Shown here one piece after another: positions 26,862-37,533 of a stretch of DNA of 61,996 bases. The notes below the pieces were generated by a model that saw only the letters and a list, made by a program, of their open reading frames with translations, ran no database searches and was not told the DNA's origin. Both the position numbers and the translations under genes were made by a program. The stretch's first letter is position 1, and each line of letters begins with the position of its first letter. The DNA comes from Auriscalpium vulgare (lineage: Eukaryota > Basidiomycota > Agaricomycetes > Russulales > Auriscalpiaceae). The stretch is from assembly GCA_019915015.1 (NCBI GenBank), contig JAHBBC010000070.1, forward strand, positions 1-61,996, given 5' to 3'.

Positions 26862-29643
26862 ATGCTCCCGAACACCCCCTACCACATCGCGACTCACTCT
26901 CGCAACAGCTATCGGCCTACGACAGTCGCAGAGGCTGAGGACATCATCAAGACAGAACTGCGCTTCCACGCGTACAAGGACACCGACAAGTTCCTCGCCA
27001 CGCACTTCGACGAGAACGAAGTCTCGAGTGCCTTTGTCAAGGCTGTCTTCGATGCCCTCATCGTCAATAATGAGTATATCCCGGCTTCTGAGGACGCGCG
27101 TGGCCATTGGGCTGGCCTACCGCTCAACCCGCCAGACGAGAAGGGCATCTACCGACCGTTGACCGACATCTTCAATGCAATCACCACCGAATGCGCTCTT
27201 CAAATCAACGTCATGAAGGCAGCGGAAGTGAAAGCCATGGATGCCGCGAAGTCACCTGGCAATAACAATGATGTCGCGCAGCCGCAGAAGCCCCCCCAGG
27301 TGCATTTTGACATCGTGTGGCGCGACGAGCACGACCATCCCCCGGTTTCGAGCAACCAGTACGCCGCAGATATCCGGCCGGACATCGTGGCCACGTTCAA
27401 GATAGCTCAGGCTGTCACGGCTCCCAGTGGCGAGCGCTCCCGCGTCTGGTGGCGCTCGGTCCATGTCCCGTTGGAAGTGAAAAAGATCTTGAATGCCGAT
27501 GCCGCGGTCCTGCAGATTTTTCGCTACGTTCGCCAGTCGCTATGGGACCAGCCAGATCGTCGCTTCATGTTTGGCCTCGTGTTCGCTCGCCATTCGCTCA
27601 CGGTGTGGCACGTTGACCACACTGGCGCCCTCGCAGCTCTGCCAATCAACATACACAAGGTGCGTCGCGCTGCTCCCGATGTTTCAATGGCGACGTACTT
27701 ACACATGTGAACTCAGGATCCTGAGCAGTTGATCCGTGTCGTTGTCGGCCTTATCGTCAAGACGCCCGAGTCCCTCGGATGGGATCCCACTATGCTCATG
27801 CACCTCGAGGATGCCGCCGGGCGGCCTATGGAGCCGCTTCCCTCGTACACTGTGGATGTCAGCAAGTATGCGGATGCAGCACGCAATTTGTACAACATGC
27901 AGTGGGTTGTGACACTGCAGAAGCCTACAACGGCAGCGCAGTCGGATTCCCAGGACCAAGGCGGCGTGAAGGAGCGTTATGAGCGCTTTGTCCTTTTCAA
28001 AGCGCTCAGCCTTTCGCGCGGAGAGGTCATTCGGGGACGTGCCACTCGCGTCTGGAGGGCGTGGAAGTGGGATGACATGGGTCTTCGCAGAGCTGATCGG
28101 AAGGTACGTCTTGACCGGACCGCAATTGAAAATCACCAAAGCCTCACGTTGAATCTACAGGTGTACGCGGTCAAGGATACCTGGCGGGATGCCCGCCGCG
28201 ATGTTGAAGGCGAGCTGTACCTCACGGCACTGCAAACCGCTCGCGACCACGGCAGCACCATGAAAGGCGTCGCGCAGATGCACTCGTTTTGCGTTGTTCA
28301 AATCAACGGTGTCGAAGACACGACGCTTGTCGCGGTGCGACGGCGTCTGGTACCATCGGGCAAGCCGCTGAAACTGGAAACCAAGCAGATCTATGCGCGT
28401 CTTGATGGGTCCCCTCGTGACAAGAACGTGCACGTCTTCCATGAAGCAGACGTGTTCGAGGAAGAGTGGGCCGACAACATCCCGGCGCCGTGGGACCGCG
28501 TCCACTCGCGCCTTGTCATGTCAACAACTGGGTGGCCGCTCCTCAATTTCCACAATCTGCCGGAGCTCTTTGGTGGGGTTCATGACGCGATTGCAGGTGA
28601 ACACGACGTTCGTCTTTCTTCCCGTGATTGGACGCTTACTGTAGTCAACCAGGTCACAAATGGCTTCGCGACCAAGGCATCTTGCACCGGGATATCAGTT
28701 ACAATAACATCTTGCTGACCGGTCAGGACGCGCCAAATCGCGCCGTTATGATCGACTTGGACAATGCCGTCGTCTTTCAAACGCATCAAACCCTGGCAGA
28801 CGACGAACGCAGTGTGGTAAGGAAGTGTTCTTGCCGACCTCTTCATAAAGCTGATTTGTCCGCCTTGCCCAGGGAACGCTCGCATTCATGAGCTACGAAG
28901 TCCTTAGATCGAAGCACTACTTCTCTCTGCGAAGCAGCGGCGATGACAGCGACGCTGACGAGAAAGTCGCTCCGGCACCCGTAGTCAAGGTCCGCCATAA
29001 TTTCATCCACGATCTGGAGTCGTACATGTGGGTCCTTTGCTGGATTGGTCTGTGCCGCGAAGGGCCAGGCAAAGAACGCATCTTAAAGAACATGTCGAAG
29101 TCTGTTAGGGACGCCTGGCAGGCGGCACTGCGCAGGAATTTCGAGCACCTCGAATCGGATGTCATAGCAAACGCGAAGCACTTCCTTATCTCCGACCGCG
29201 ACGAGTTTCATGATTCCGTCCTCAAGCTGTTCAGCCCCTACTTCATGGACCCGCTCACTCAGCCGCTCCTCAAACTCCACCGCGCGTTGAGGAAAGCGTA
29301 CAAAAACCGGGACTACTCGGACAATCTCTACGAGACTTTCTCGAAGACTTTCGCTGACGCTGCGATTTCCGACATGGCTACGTCGTGGCACACCCGCCCC
29401 GGGCACTCGAGTTTCGCTTCGATGGAGCAAGAGGTGCGGCGGTCGCGCGAGCTAGACGAGCCCACGTTCGACCTGCCCCAACCAGCGTCGAAGACATTGA
29501 ACAAGCGGACCCATGAGGCGACGACGGGGCTGACGGTTCTCGAGTCGGTTGCGGAGGGCGACGATGGGGGCGTGAAGGTGGGTTGGCCGCGACAGCCGCA
29601 ACCACCACAGACGCCCGAAGGCAAGCGGCGGAAGGGGAATTAG
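26862..29643 (+). CDS. FunK1-type protein kinase
   Basis: Five exons: 26862-27659, 27717-28103, 28161-28596, 28653-28816, 28873-29643, giving 851 aa. All introns are GT..AG and 56-57 nt. The catalytic loop HRDISYNNIL is created at the start of exon 4. The metal-binding motif is MIDLDNAV, with DLD in place of DFG as is usual in this fungal family, followed by TLAFMSYEVL. The N-terminal 500 residues hold the family's conserved domain, and the C-terminus is basic. FunK1 kinases are expanded in multicellular basidiomycetes. Substrates are unknown. An upstream in-frame ATG does not look better than 26862. Confidence 0.92.
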
Positions 29644-30054
29644 TAGGAGTTGCTGTGATTTGGGACATGTGTATCATATGTATAAGTAGTCCGGCCGCTC
29701 CTGTATGCACTCACATCGGGATATAACTCCAGTGCTTTTGGGTGGTGTGCGCTCGGTGGTGGACATGTTGATATACGCACGCCATGATAACCTACTACCT
29801 CCGAACGAACCTGAGGATCCCTGCACTTGCAACACCTCCTCCCGCACGCATCATGGGAACCTCACACGCATTGTACATTGGACACACATAGATGGAAGAA
29901 GCGGCGTCGGGGTTTATTCAACAAGATCGGTGAACAACCAACTACGTTACAATGCCAGCGACAATACCACCGCATCTCGGTCAAGTCAAATCGGCTGGAA
30001 ATTTCAGATCACGGTCAATAACAGGAAGGTTCGTGAGTGTTGACCGGGACTGAC
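29644..30054. other. No supported gene
   Basis: The stretch follows the kinase stop and holds no convincing coding signal apart from a possible last exon of the small minus-strand gene at 30055-30364 (acceptor near 30000). Confidence 0.4.
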
Positions 30055-30364
30055 CTCTGTGGAGTGCCCAAGCGAGTTCCTCCAACAGCATCGCGGCGCC
30101 TGTAGCACGAAGTGTAGTCAGCCATCGTAGCACGCTGTTGTATACTCACTCAACAAGCGCAACCTTGAGTGCGCTGACGTTTCTATGTGACTTCATCGAA
30201 GCAAACGTTGCTTATAATAAGGCGTATGGGCTTAGTGGCCTCATTAAGAATGACAGTGGCACATACCGAGCGACAGCGTCGTTGCCGGCCCCAGGCGACG
30301 GAGCCGCAAGCACCGGGGCGAAGAATGCCGCGAAAGCAAGGGTGATGATGGTTGCGAAGCGCAT
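30055..30364 (-). CDS. Small secreted-peptide candidate (partial model)
   Basis: The ATG at 30364 opens with a clear signal peptide, MRFATIITLAFAAFFAPVLA, followed by APSPGAGNDAVAR. A GTATGT donor at 30266 interrupts the frame. With the acceptor ending at 30100, exon 2 (30099-30055) reads RRRDAVGGTRLGTPQ and ends at a GTCAGT donor. The mature start therefore has a repeated DAV next to a run of arginines, reminiscent of dibasic processing. The third exon (near 29999) is uncertain. No known family was recognised. Confidence 0.45.
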
Positions 30365-31199
30365 GACTCTGAGATGAAGAAACAACTGGAGATAATTAGC
30401 TGCTGCAAATCCAGGAGGCGTTCGTCCTCGTACTCATAGGATTCCTGACTTGGCTTGGGATCCTCCGACAACGAAGTCTGTCAGAGACTAGAGGTCGGCG
30501 AAAATGGGGCAAATAGACGAATGGATTTATTGTTTGAGGAGTCTAGAAACTCGGGACGCAGAAAACAAGCATCATAGACGGCAATCAGCAAATCAAGTAT
30601 TTTTGCCACTCCTGACCGTGATTCTGGCGTTCCAACTTCCTCCTGGCCACTGAGTCGGCCGTGATCCTTGAGATCTGTTGGTTATTTTGCTCGCGATTTC
30701 CGTGTTCAGCCGCCTCCCCAAACACCATGATAGCCGATCTTCCTGAACTTATTCCGGATCCCCTGACAGTCCACCCTAGTCCGCCCTGTTTCACGTCTGC
30801 GCATCTGGTGACACCTCTGCGTAATCCACCATTACGAGGGCGCGGCCGCGGCGCGGGGAGCCCTGGTGGTGCGTGCCACAGCACATGGGCTCAGTAGGGG
30901 CACGATACGCGGTAGACGGCGAGGTGAGAAAAGATAGAAGCGTAGAAGGTGCGAGCGCAGTGGGAAAGTGCACAGTCGGCGTATCTGCGTGGTGATGTGT
31001 CGCACATCCAGAGGCGGGGGTCGTCAAGGGGTTGGGAGGGCGGTGTGCGACGTAGGGGATGGTGCATGGTGCATCAAGCACGGGTGTCTGGAATGTGCCG
31101 TGCGCGAGACTGGCGGTATGTCGAGGGACTGGCATGGAGGGCCCGGAAGTTGCTGGGCGCTGGAACTGCTCGCGTGCGCGTGGTTAAGCTGCAGTAAAC
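30365..31199. other. No supported gene
   Basis: There are short ORFs on both strands without domain features. The GC-rich stretch at 30830-30870 (GGCGCGGCCGCGGCGCGG-like) looks compositional. Confidence 0.4.
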
Positions 31200-31965
31200 A
31201 TAGAATTAGATATGAATGTACGTTGACATTGTTACCCGTGATCGTTGGATCAACGGGCACCGGCGGCGCAGCCTTCTTGCGCGCGCGCGACGGTCTTGGG
31301 CATGGTGGCGATGGATCGAGCTTCTTCCTGCGCGCGCTCGCGCTCTGCTTTCTTGCGCTGTTTCTCGGCCTCGCGAACGAGACGTGCGGCCTCTTTCTTC
31401 TCAGCGTTGCGCCTCGCCGTCTCTGCCATTTTTTCCCGTCTCCTGGCTCGGTTCTCCGTCTCCTTCTATGCCCCTACTCCGTCTCCTTCTATGCCCCTAC
31501 GACGTCGTCCAGCGCCTTGAGGAGGGCAAGCACCTCGGCACCGTGTTCTTCGAGCCATACCCACTGTGCAGCAGGCGAGTTCTCGACGTCGGCGACGGTT
31601 CTCCAGCGCGCGTTCGAGGCAAATGCCGTGAGGACGACGTCGGGCATCACCCCCTGGACACCAAACGCGCAGTCCGAAAAGTGATCGTACCATGCATCGA
31701 CACGCCACTTCTCGAGCGCGTCCCTTGCTGCCTTGAGGTGCTCTCCACGGCGCGACGCGGGTCCTTGCGCATCGGAGGCTGGGGTCTGCATGACTCGTTT
31801 GCGCGAGGCGTTGGTCTGCTTGTTTGGAGGGGGATGGGTGACGGTAGACGCAGCGTCGTCGTCGTCGTCGTCGTCGTCGTCGGTGGGAGTGAGCCTTTTC
31901 TTGATGCATTCGCGCAGCATTCTCCCATGACGAGGCTTCGGTGTCCGGGCCGACAACGCGGCCAC
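31200..31965 (-). pseudogene. Broken C-terminal gene fragment (helicase-tail-like)
   Basis: The frame 31965-31489 encodes a basic N-terminus, nine aspartates in a row, and a domain with EKWRVDAWYDHF, GVMPDVVLTAFASNARWRT and EEHGAEVLALLKALDDV. It resembles from memory the C-terminal tail of RecQ-like helicases in Agaricomycetes, but this is not certain. Further down the minus strand a coiled-coil segment (AETARRNAEKKEAARLVREA, near 31420-31365) continues in another frame. Another frame change occurs within gcgcgcgcgc at about 31281, before PPVPVDPTITG. No start domain or helicase motor is present, so this is probably a relic. Confidence 0.45.
31855..31881 (+). repeat. (GTC)9 microsatellite
   Basis: Nine perfect GTC units, read as poly-aspartate on the minus strand in the fragment above. 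Confidence 0.95.
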
Positions 31966-32479
31966 GGGAGTTTAAGTAAACCTTAGTCGCTGTACTTCAA
32001 GTTATCCAAGCACAACGCGTGGCCATCCTCTGACCTTGCTCTGATCTAGTGACTCTCGCATCTGCATTCAGAGAGCTCACCGGAACCTTTGAGGGAAGTG
32101 ACTCTGTGCTGCGTAAGCCCGGAAATGACTGCCTGAACGACTTCATTCGTAGCGAGGTTATCTTTGTTGTTGGGGGTGTGCGGCTGAGGGAGGTTGCGGT
32201 GGCTATGCACCGTGCACGCGCACCTGTACCAGCTCAAGCTATTGAAGACGCGCTGCCATACCACGCCCGTCCCATGCAGCCTCGCCACCCACAATACTTT
32301 GCAGCATAGACTAGCGACTTACGTAGATCAACAGTTACGAGCGAATCGCATGAAGAAGAGAATAGAACTGCGTGGGAAATCAGACGCAGCCGCCGCCCGT
32401 TCACGCGTTCAAGACCTGCGACCTGCCTCCGACGACCGATGTCGAAGACAAGGAGCCTCCAGCTTACATCATAGCTCGG
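31966..32479. other. Intergenic segment sharing sequence with 26.66-26.77 kb
   Basis: 31935-32045 matches 26655-26770 in patches: TCCGGGCCGACAAC, then GCGGCCACG, then GGCCATCCTCTG. No gene was supported beyond this. The end of the stretch (from about 32460) already belongs to the SET-like relic. Confidence 0.4.
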
Positions 32480-33140
32480 ACGATGTTTGGCGTTCAACGA
32501 CGTCCTCATCGTCGAGGTGAGGACTATCCTCTATGCAATCTGCTTCTATCCCTCACAGTGTCCCGCTAAGCAGTACGATGCGACGCGGCTTTCTCATCGA
32601 CGGAAGCGACGGGTCAAGGACCTCGCTAAGCAGTCCCCAATCATCGCTGTCCACGACCTCCGACCACACCTCCGACCACCATACCCATTCCTGAGCCCCT
32701 CACACAGCGTCGCTGTGTGACCGCCGAGGAGAAGATAGCTTGCGTCACCCGTACAGAGCAGGACAGCCCCGCCTACACGCTCAGATTCGAGCACATCCCG
32801 GGAGTCGACGGCAGCACGCACACCATCACGGCGGGCATCTACACGACCGATAAGCAGCCCCCGAGCGCTCTGCGGGTGACGAAGACTGCGCTGGCGCTGG
32901 CGTGGCGCGTGCGCGATCGGCCAGCCGTATCTGTGGGCGGTGGTGTCCCGCACGCTGGTGCAGGCTGGCTGCGTGCTCGTGGACAAGGCGATGAGGGCGG
33001 CAGAGGCGACGGGTGCGGATGGCGGGTGGGCGGCAGTCGCGGCGGCGGAGCGGACAGATGTCCAGCGAGGCGAGCGTCTCGGCGGCGCGAAGACGGTCTG
33101 GATCGGACCGCAGCTCTGCCCCTTGCGCAGCGCGGTGTAG
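32480..33140 (+). pseudogene. SET-family pseudogene lacking the SET core
   Basis: The stretch is colinear with the SET gene at 16.3-17.77 kb. It has an upstream exon with FNDVLIVE, a GTGAGG..CACAG intron and a DATRL segment. A segment with FEHIPGVDGSTHTITAGIYT follows, then a jump to the C-terminal region (TLVQAGCVL, GWAAVAAAERT, GPQLCPLRSAV). The catalytic SET domain is missing and frames change several times. Confidence 0.75.
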
Positions 33141-33594
33141 TTGGTGAGTGTAATAATATTTCGTGTGTCCTCGGCGTGACCTCCTTTGGGTTCATCAGAT
33201 GTGTGGCCCTTGCCTTGTTCCTCTGAATGCGACTGGCAACAAAACATAATATAAAATGAATATCACTCTCTTCTTTGGCTGCTTCTGTTTGAGCAGCGTT
33301 TGAGCGACGCGGATGATCGCAAGAATCCCGTGCACTTCCAATAAATGCCAAGAATTTGATACGTCCTGGTGACATCCGACAGCTGCGCTTCAGATGCCCA
33401 TTGCGCGCCATTAAGAATCCTGGCCGCAACGTCCACCCCCCAACCTCTTCTCGCGACGCGTTCTTGAGGTAAGCCCCCCCACTCGTGGCGGCCATCGTAT
33501 CTATATCGACCGACCTCATATTTCTTGTGGTCAGCTCTCTGTCATGCGATACGACTTGCATAGCGCACTTGTCAAACTTCAACATGCATACGCA
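33141..33594. other. No supported gene; leader of the kinase pair
   Basis: No coding signal is seen. The last part precedes the MQFTRRLPV start shared by both kinase copies. Confidence 0.4.
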
Positions 33595-35200
33595 ATGCAA
33601 TTCACTCGAAGACTTCCTGTCTTCCGCCGTTACTTTGCCTCAGCAACACAGTCGCGCCTCAAAACTGTGTCTGCTCCGCAACCTCCTGCAATGCCAAGCT
33701 GGGTTGGATATGAGGAGCCGGACGAACACCTTCCGGTAGCCATCGGCGATGTGCTGGATTCGCGTTATGTCGTCAAGCAAAAACTTGGCTCGGGTTTCTA
33801 CTCGACTGTGTGGCTCGCTGAACGCGACAGGTGCGCAACGATGCATCCGTCCCCAAGTATTGCGCTGACGACCTTGCCGCACGTCGACAGCAGTAGCTTC
33901 CCCGGTTCTCTGCTCTGAAGATATTGACCAGTACGCCGCACATTTGTACACCTCTGCATATATCGGTAACTAACCCCGCGATCAGGAGAAGGGACGGAAA
34001 TTCTGCCCGAGCTCGAATACCTGCAAACGATGCGGGACAAGAACACTATGCATCCCGGGCACGCGCACAACATCCAGCTGCTCGACCACTTCTATCTTGG
34101 CGCCCCAGGACAGCATCATCTCCGCCTTGTGACGGAGGCGCTGTCAGGATTTGCACTCCTTCGCGTCACGATGGCCGTACCGGGCCTTACCGCTGCCTCT
34201 TATAAGACAGGTCGCCCGACAGGTCCTGTTAGGTCTTGACTATCTGCACAGCGAGTGCAATATCATACATACCGGTGCGCGATATCCTCTTGGAGAAGAT
34301 ACTGCCTTACTTACTTATCCCATTTTGTCCCGTAGATATCAAGCCGGCGAACATCTTGTTCACTCCACCTGGTGATCCGGCATCTCTCTTCGAAGCTGCC
34401 ATCGCACAGTCAAATGACTTCAACGAGATGTCTGTTGCGTCGGATCCCGACGAACTTGACATTCCGTACATTATCTCAGAGAATATTAACAGCTCCGAGG
34501 CATGGCAGAGCGCACGCGTCAAGCTCATCGACGTCGGAGTTGGTGCGCATGCTGGCGCAATATCCGATTGTTGATATTGCAACTGACTCCCGTTCCTTAC
34601 TAGCTTCGTGGACTGACAAGGTGTCTGAACGCTCTGAAATCATTTCAAGCTCTGCTTTGCGCGCGCCCGAGGTGTGCATTAGAGCGGGATGGGGAAAGCC
34701 TGCGGACATATGGAGTCTAGGTTGTACGGTGTGTGCTCTGCGCATCCTCCGAGTCGCTCGGCATGTCTTGACGTTCATCTGCTTTGAAGCTCTATGAGCT
34801 TTGCTTGGGGATGCCGATATTCCTCCTGACAGGAGTAATATAGATTACCCGAACATGCACGTCGAGGTTTTCGGCATGTACCCTCCGGGGCTGGTTCGAC
34901 GCGGCAATGACAGTCACATTTATTTCAACTCGGACGGTACGTTATTGGTCCTGGTCCGCAGGAAGGTAGTTGTGTGGGTTGACGCTTTGGCCTCCAGGTT
35001 CGTTGATACGTGTCAATCCTGAATGCATTCCACCTTTCGATGATCTTCTCGCCGACCGATTGGACACGAGCCCGGAGTTTGTCGACTTTATGCACCAGAT
35101 ACTCACCCTTGACCCAGCCCGCCGACCGACTTGCCAGGATCTGCTCGCGCATGACTGGCTCAATCCGTGCGTCACCTCCTTCAACATCGAATCAAAGTGA
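33595..35200 (+). pseudogene. SRPK-like kinase, upstream tandem copy, inactivated
   Basis: It has the same exon plan as the intact copy at 35534-37269: a start of MQFTRRLPVFRR, glycine loop LGSGFYSTVWLAE, then the ALKILT lysine. Further on are LDYLHSECNIIHT, DIKPANILF, LRAPEV, ADIWSLGC and LDPARRPTCQ. Relative to that copy the frame breaks near 33910 (before ALKIL, giving a TGA), near 34148 (before SRWPYRAL) and near 34828 (before SNIDYPNMHVEV). Splice sites are largely retained, so inactivation is recent. Confidence 0.8.
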
Positions 35201-35533
35201 CCACTGACAAGTGCGGCATCTCGCGTCAGGAGGCAACATCCAACAGTATCCGGACGCCTTTCAAATTTTGTATCTACCCTGACTAAATTGTGGCGTCAAT
35301 GAAACTGCATTGCGATGCTGGTAGTGTCAGTTTGCTGCGCGCGTTGGCAAGGCGGAACGCATTCTAAGAAACTGAAGGCCGACATTCCAACAGAAGACCG
35401 TACAGTCCTTACGATGGCGATGAAATATAGGTGCCCGCAAATGAGACTTTGATGTCGCTCGTTCAATCCATCGCCGCAAGACAAATTTCCCACGGAAATT
35501 AAAGTATTTTGTGGCGCAACTCGAACGTCAACT

Positions 35534-37269
35534 ATGCAGTTCACCCGCAGACTGCCTGTCCTCCGCCGTCTGTTTGCCTCAGTAGCACAGTCTAATAAGA
35601 CTGGGTGCGCTCCGCAGGCTCCTGTAACACCAACCTGGGTCGAGGACGAAGAGCCTTTGGACGGCTACGACAGCCGCATCGGATACCTACCGGTAGCCAT
35701 TGGTGACGTGCTGGGCTCCCGCTATATCATCAAGCGCAAGCTCGGATGGGGAATATGTTCCACTGTGTGGCTTGCCTTGCAGCAGAAGTATGAGTGATCC
35801 ATTGCTGAATATGCCCTTCCTGACGTTCATATTGGCCCACAGCAGCAGCCCACCCGCGTTCTCAGCCCTGAAGATTCTGAACAGTATGCCGGTCAATATC
35901 TTTTTGAAAATAATTCCTCACGACGATATCTTGCAGCCGCTACGTCTGCCGACCAAAAACTACACGAACTCGAATTTCTGCAAGTAATTCGGGACAAGAA
36001 CGGCCAACATCCTGGACATGCACACAACCTTCAGCTTCTAGACCACTTCTATCACGATGCCTCTGGGGGTCGGCATCTCTGCCTAGTGACGGAGCCTCTG
36101 CTTCAGAACTTGAGCTCCTACGTGCTGCGATGGCCGTATCATGCGATACCGATGGCTCTCCTGAAGCGCGTCACTCGCCAGACTCTATTGGCGCTCGACT
36201 ATCTGCACACTGAGTGCAACATCATACACACAGGTAAGTTTATTTCTGCCGTATCACGCGCCTCTAAATCTTCCCGTTGTCATGGCAGATGTCAAGCCAT
36301 CGAATATACTCTTCGTTCCACCTCGTGGCCCGACATCACTCTTCGCGCTGGCTGCTGCCAGCGCGCAGCCTAACGAGGCGTCTGTTGGGCTAGATCGTAG
36401 CGGACGGTCCATCACATATACCGAGTCAGACAATTTGATGTACCCTATGCCAGAGGATCCACATGCCCCAGAGGCTTGGCGCGATGTTCAGATCAAGCTC
36501 GCCGATGTCGGAGTCTGTACGTGCCCGCCATGGTTCCAGTCATGTTTTGCATCTGACCCCTCAGTCTCGTCAGCGTGTTGGGCTGATAATGTCTCTGGGC
36601 ACTACAGTGATATCATCTCGAGTCCCGCGCTGCGCGCGCCCGAAGTATGCGTGGGGGCGGGCTGGGGTAGGCCTGCCGACATCTGGAGCCTTGGTTGTAC
36701 GGTACGTTTTGCGGTCAAGTCAGCGCAGCAGTTCTTGACGTGCTACCAAAGATCTATGAACTCTACATGGGACTCCCGCTATTCCCTGCCGGCATAAGAG
36801 AGGAGCTGTACCCCACCATACACATCGATTTGCTTGGAAAATATCCCTCGGAGCTCGTCAAAGCCGGCAAATACAGCAGCTCCTTCTTCAACGCAGACGG
36901 TTCGTTGGAGGTTCACTTCGTAGACGAGCCCTGTCTTGATTTCTTGGTCTCTCTTTAGGTTCGTTGAAAAATGTTCTTCCTGGACTCCCAAACGTAACTC
37001 TTGAACAACGGCTGCGCCAACGACACGATGCGGATGACCTGTTCGTCGACTTCATGAATCGAATCCTCATTCTGGATCCTGCTCGCCGACCGACCTGTCA
37101 GGAACTGCTCGCGCACGAGTGGGTCAGATCGTGCGTCTTCCATTCCCACCAGCAATCGATTGACAGGACCGATGCCTTTTTGCAGCAGCGATCAAGAATA
37201 GCGGATATTTTCTTTCAGACCATAAGTTCCGGCAACAACACCACCTCTCCGTACATTCAGTCACCTTGA
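35534..37269 (+). CDS. SRPK-like serine/threonine protein kinase
   Basis: Seven exons with consistent phases: 35534-35787, 35843-35883, 35937-36233, 36289-36516, 36565-36701, 36752-36899, 36959-37269, giving 471 aa. Kinase signatures are glycine loop LGWGICSTVWLA, lysine in SALKILN, catalytic loop HTDVKPSNILF (the SRPK HTD variant of HRD), ADVGV in place of DFG, SSACWAD, LRAPEV, DIWSLGC and the terminal LDPARRPTCQELLAHEW. SRPK kinases phosphorylate SR-type splicing factors. This fungal subgroup is expanded and its substrates are unknown. The first 50 residues look like a mitochondrial presequence (MQFTRRLPVLRRLFASVAQS) and are shared with the dead copy upstream. Confidence 0.92.
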
Positions 37270-37533
37270 TGTCCTCCAAATCGCGAACGAGTTGCAGCAT
37301 TCCTAAGCCAGGCATGTTAGCTCTCCACGTCAGCACAAATACATTAAGCGTGGCAACGACAGCATCCCGCACACACTACATTACTTACATAGATACGCAG
37401 AGATTGTATAAGATATCGTACAGATGACCACTCCAGCTCTAACCCGACAATCCCAACCGCGCGCCTTACCCTGGGTGCGTGTCCTGCGCCACGGTGTTCA
37501 CGTGGCGGAGCTCGTCCATGTGCGCGCTACAAG

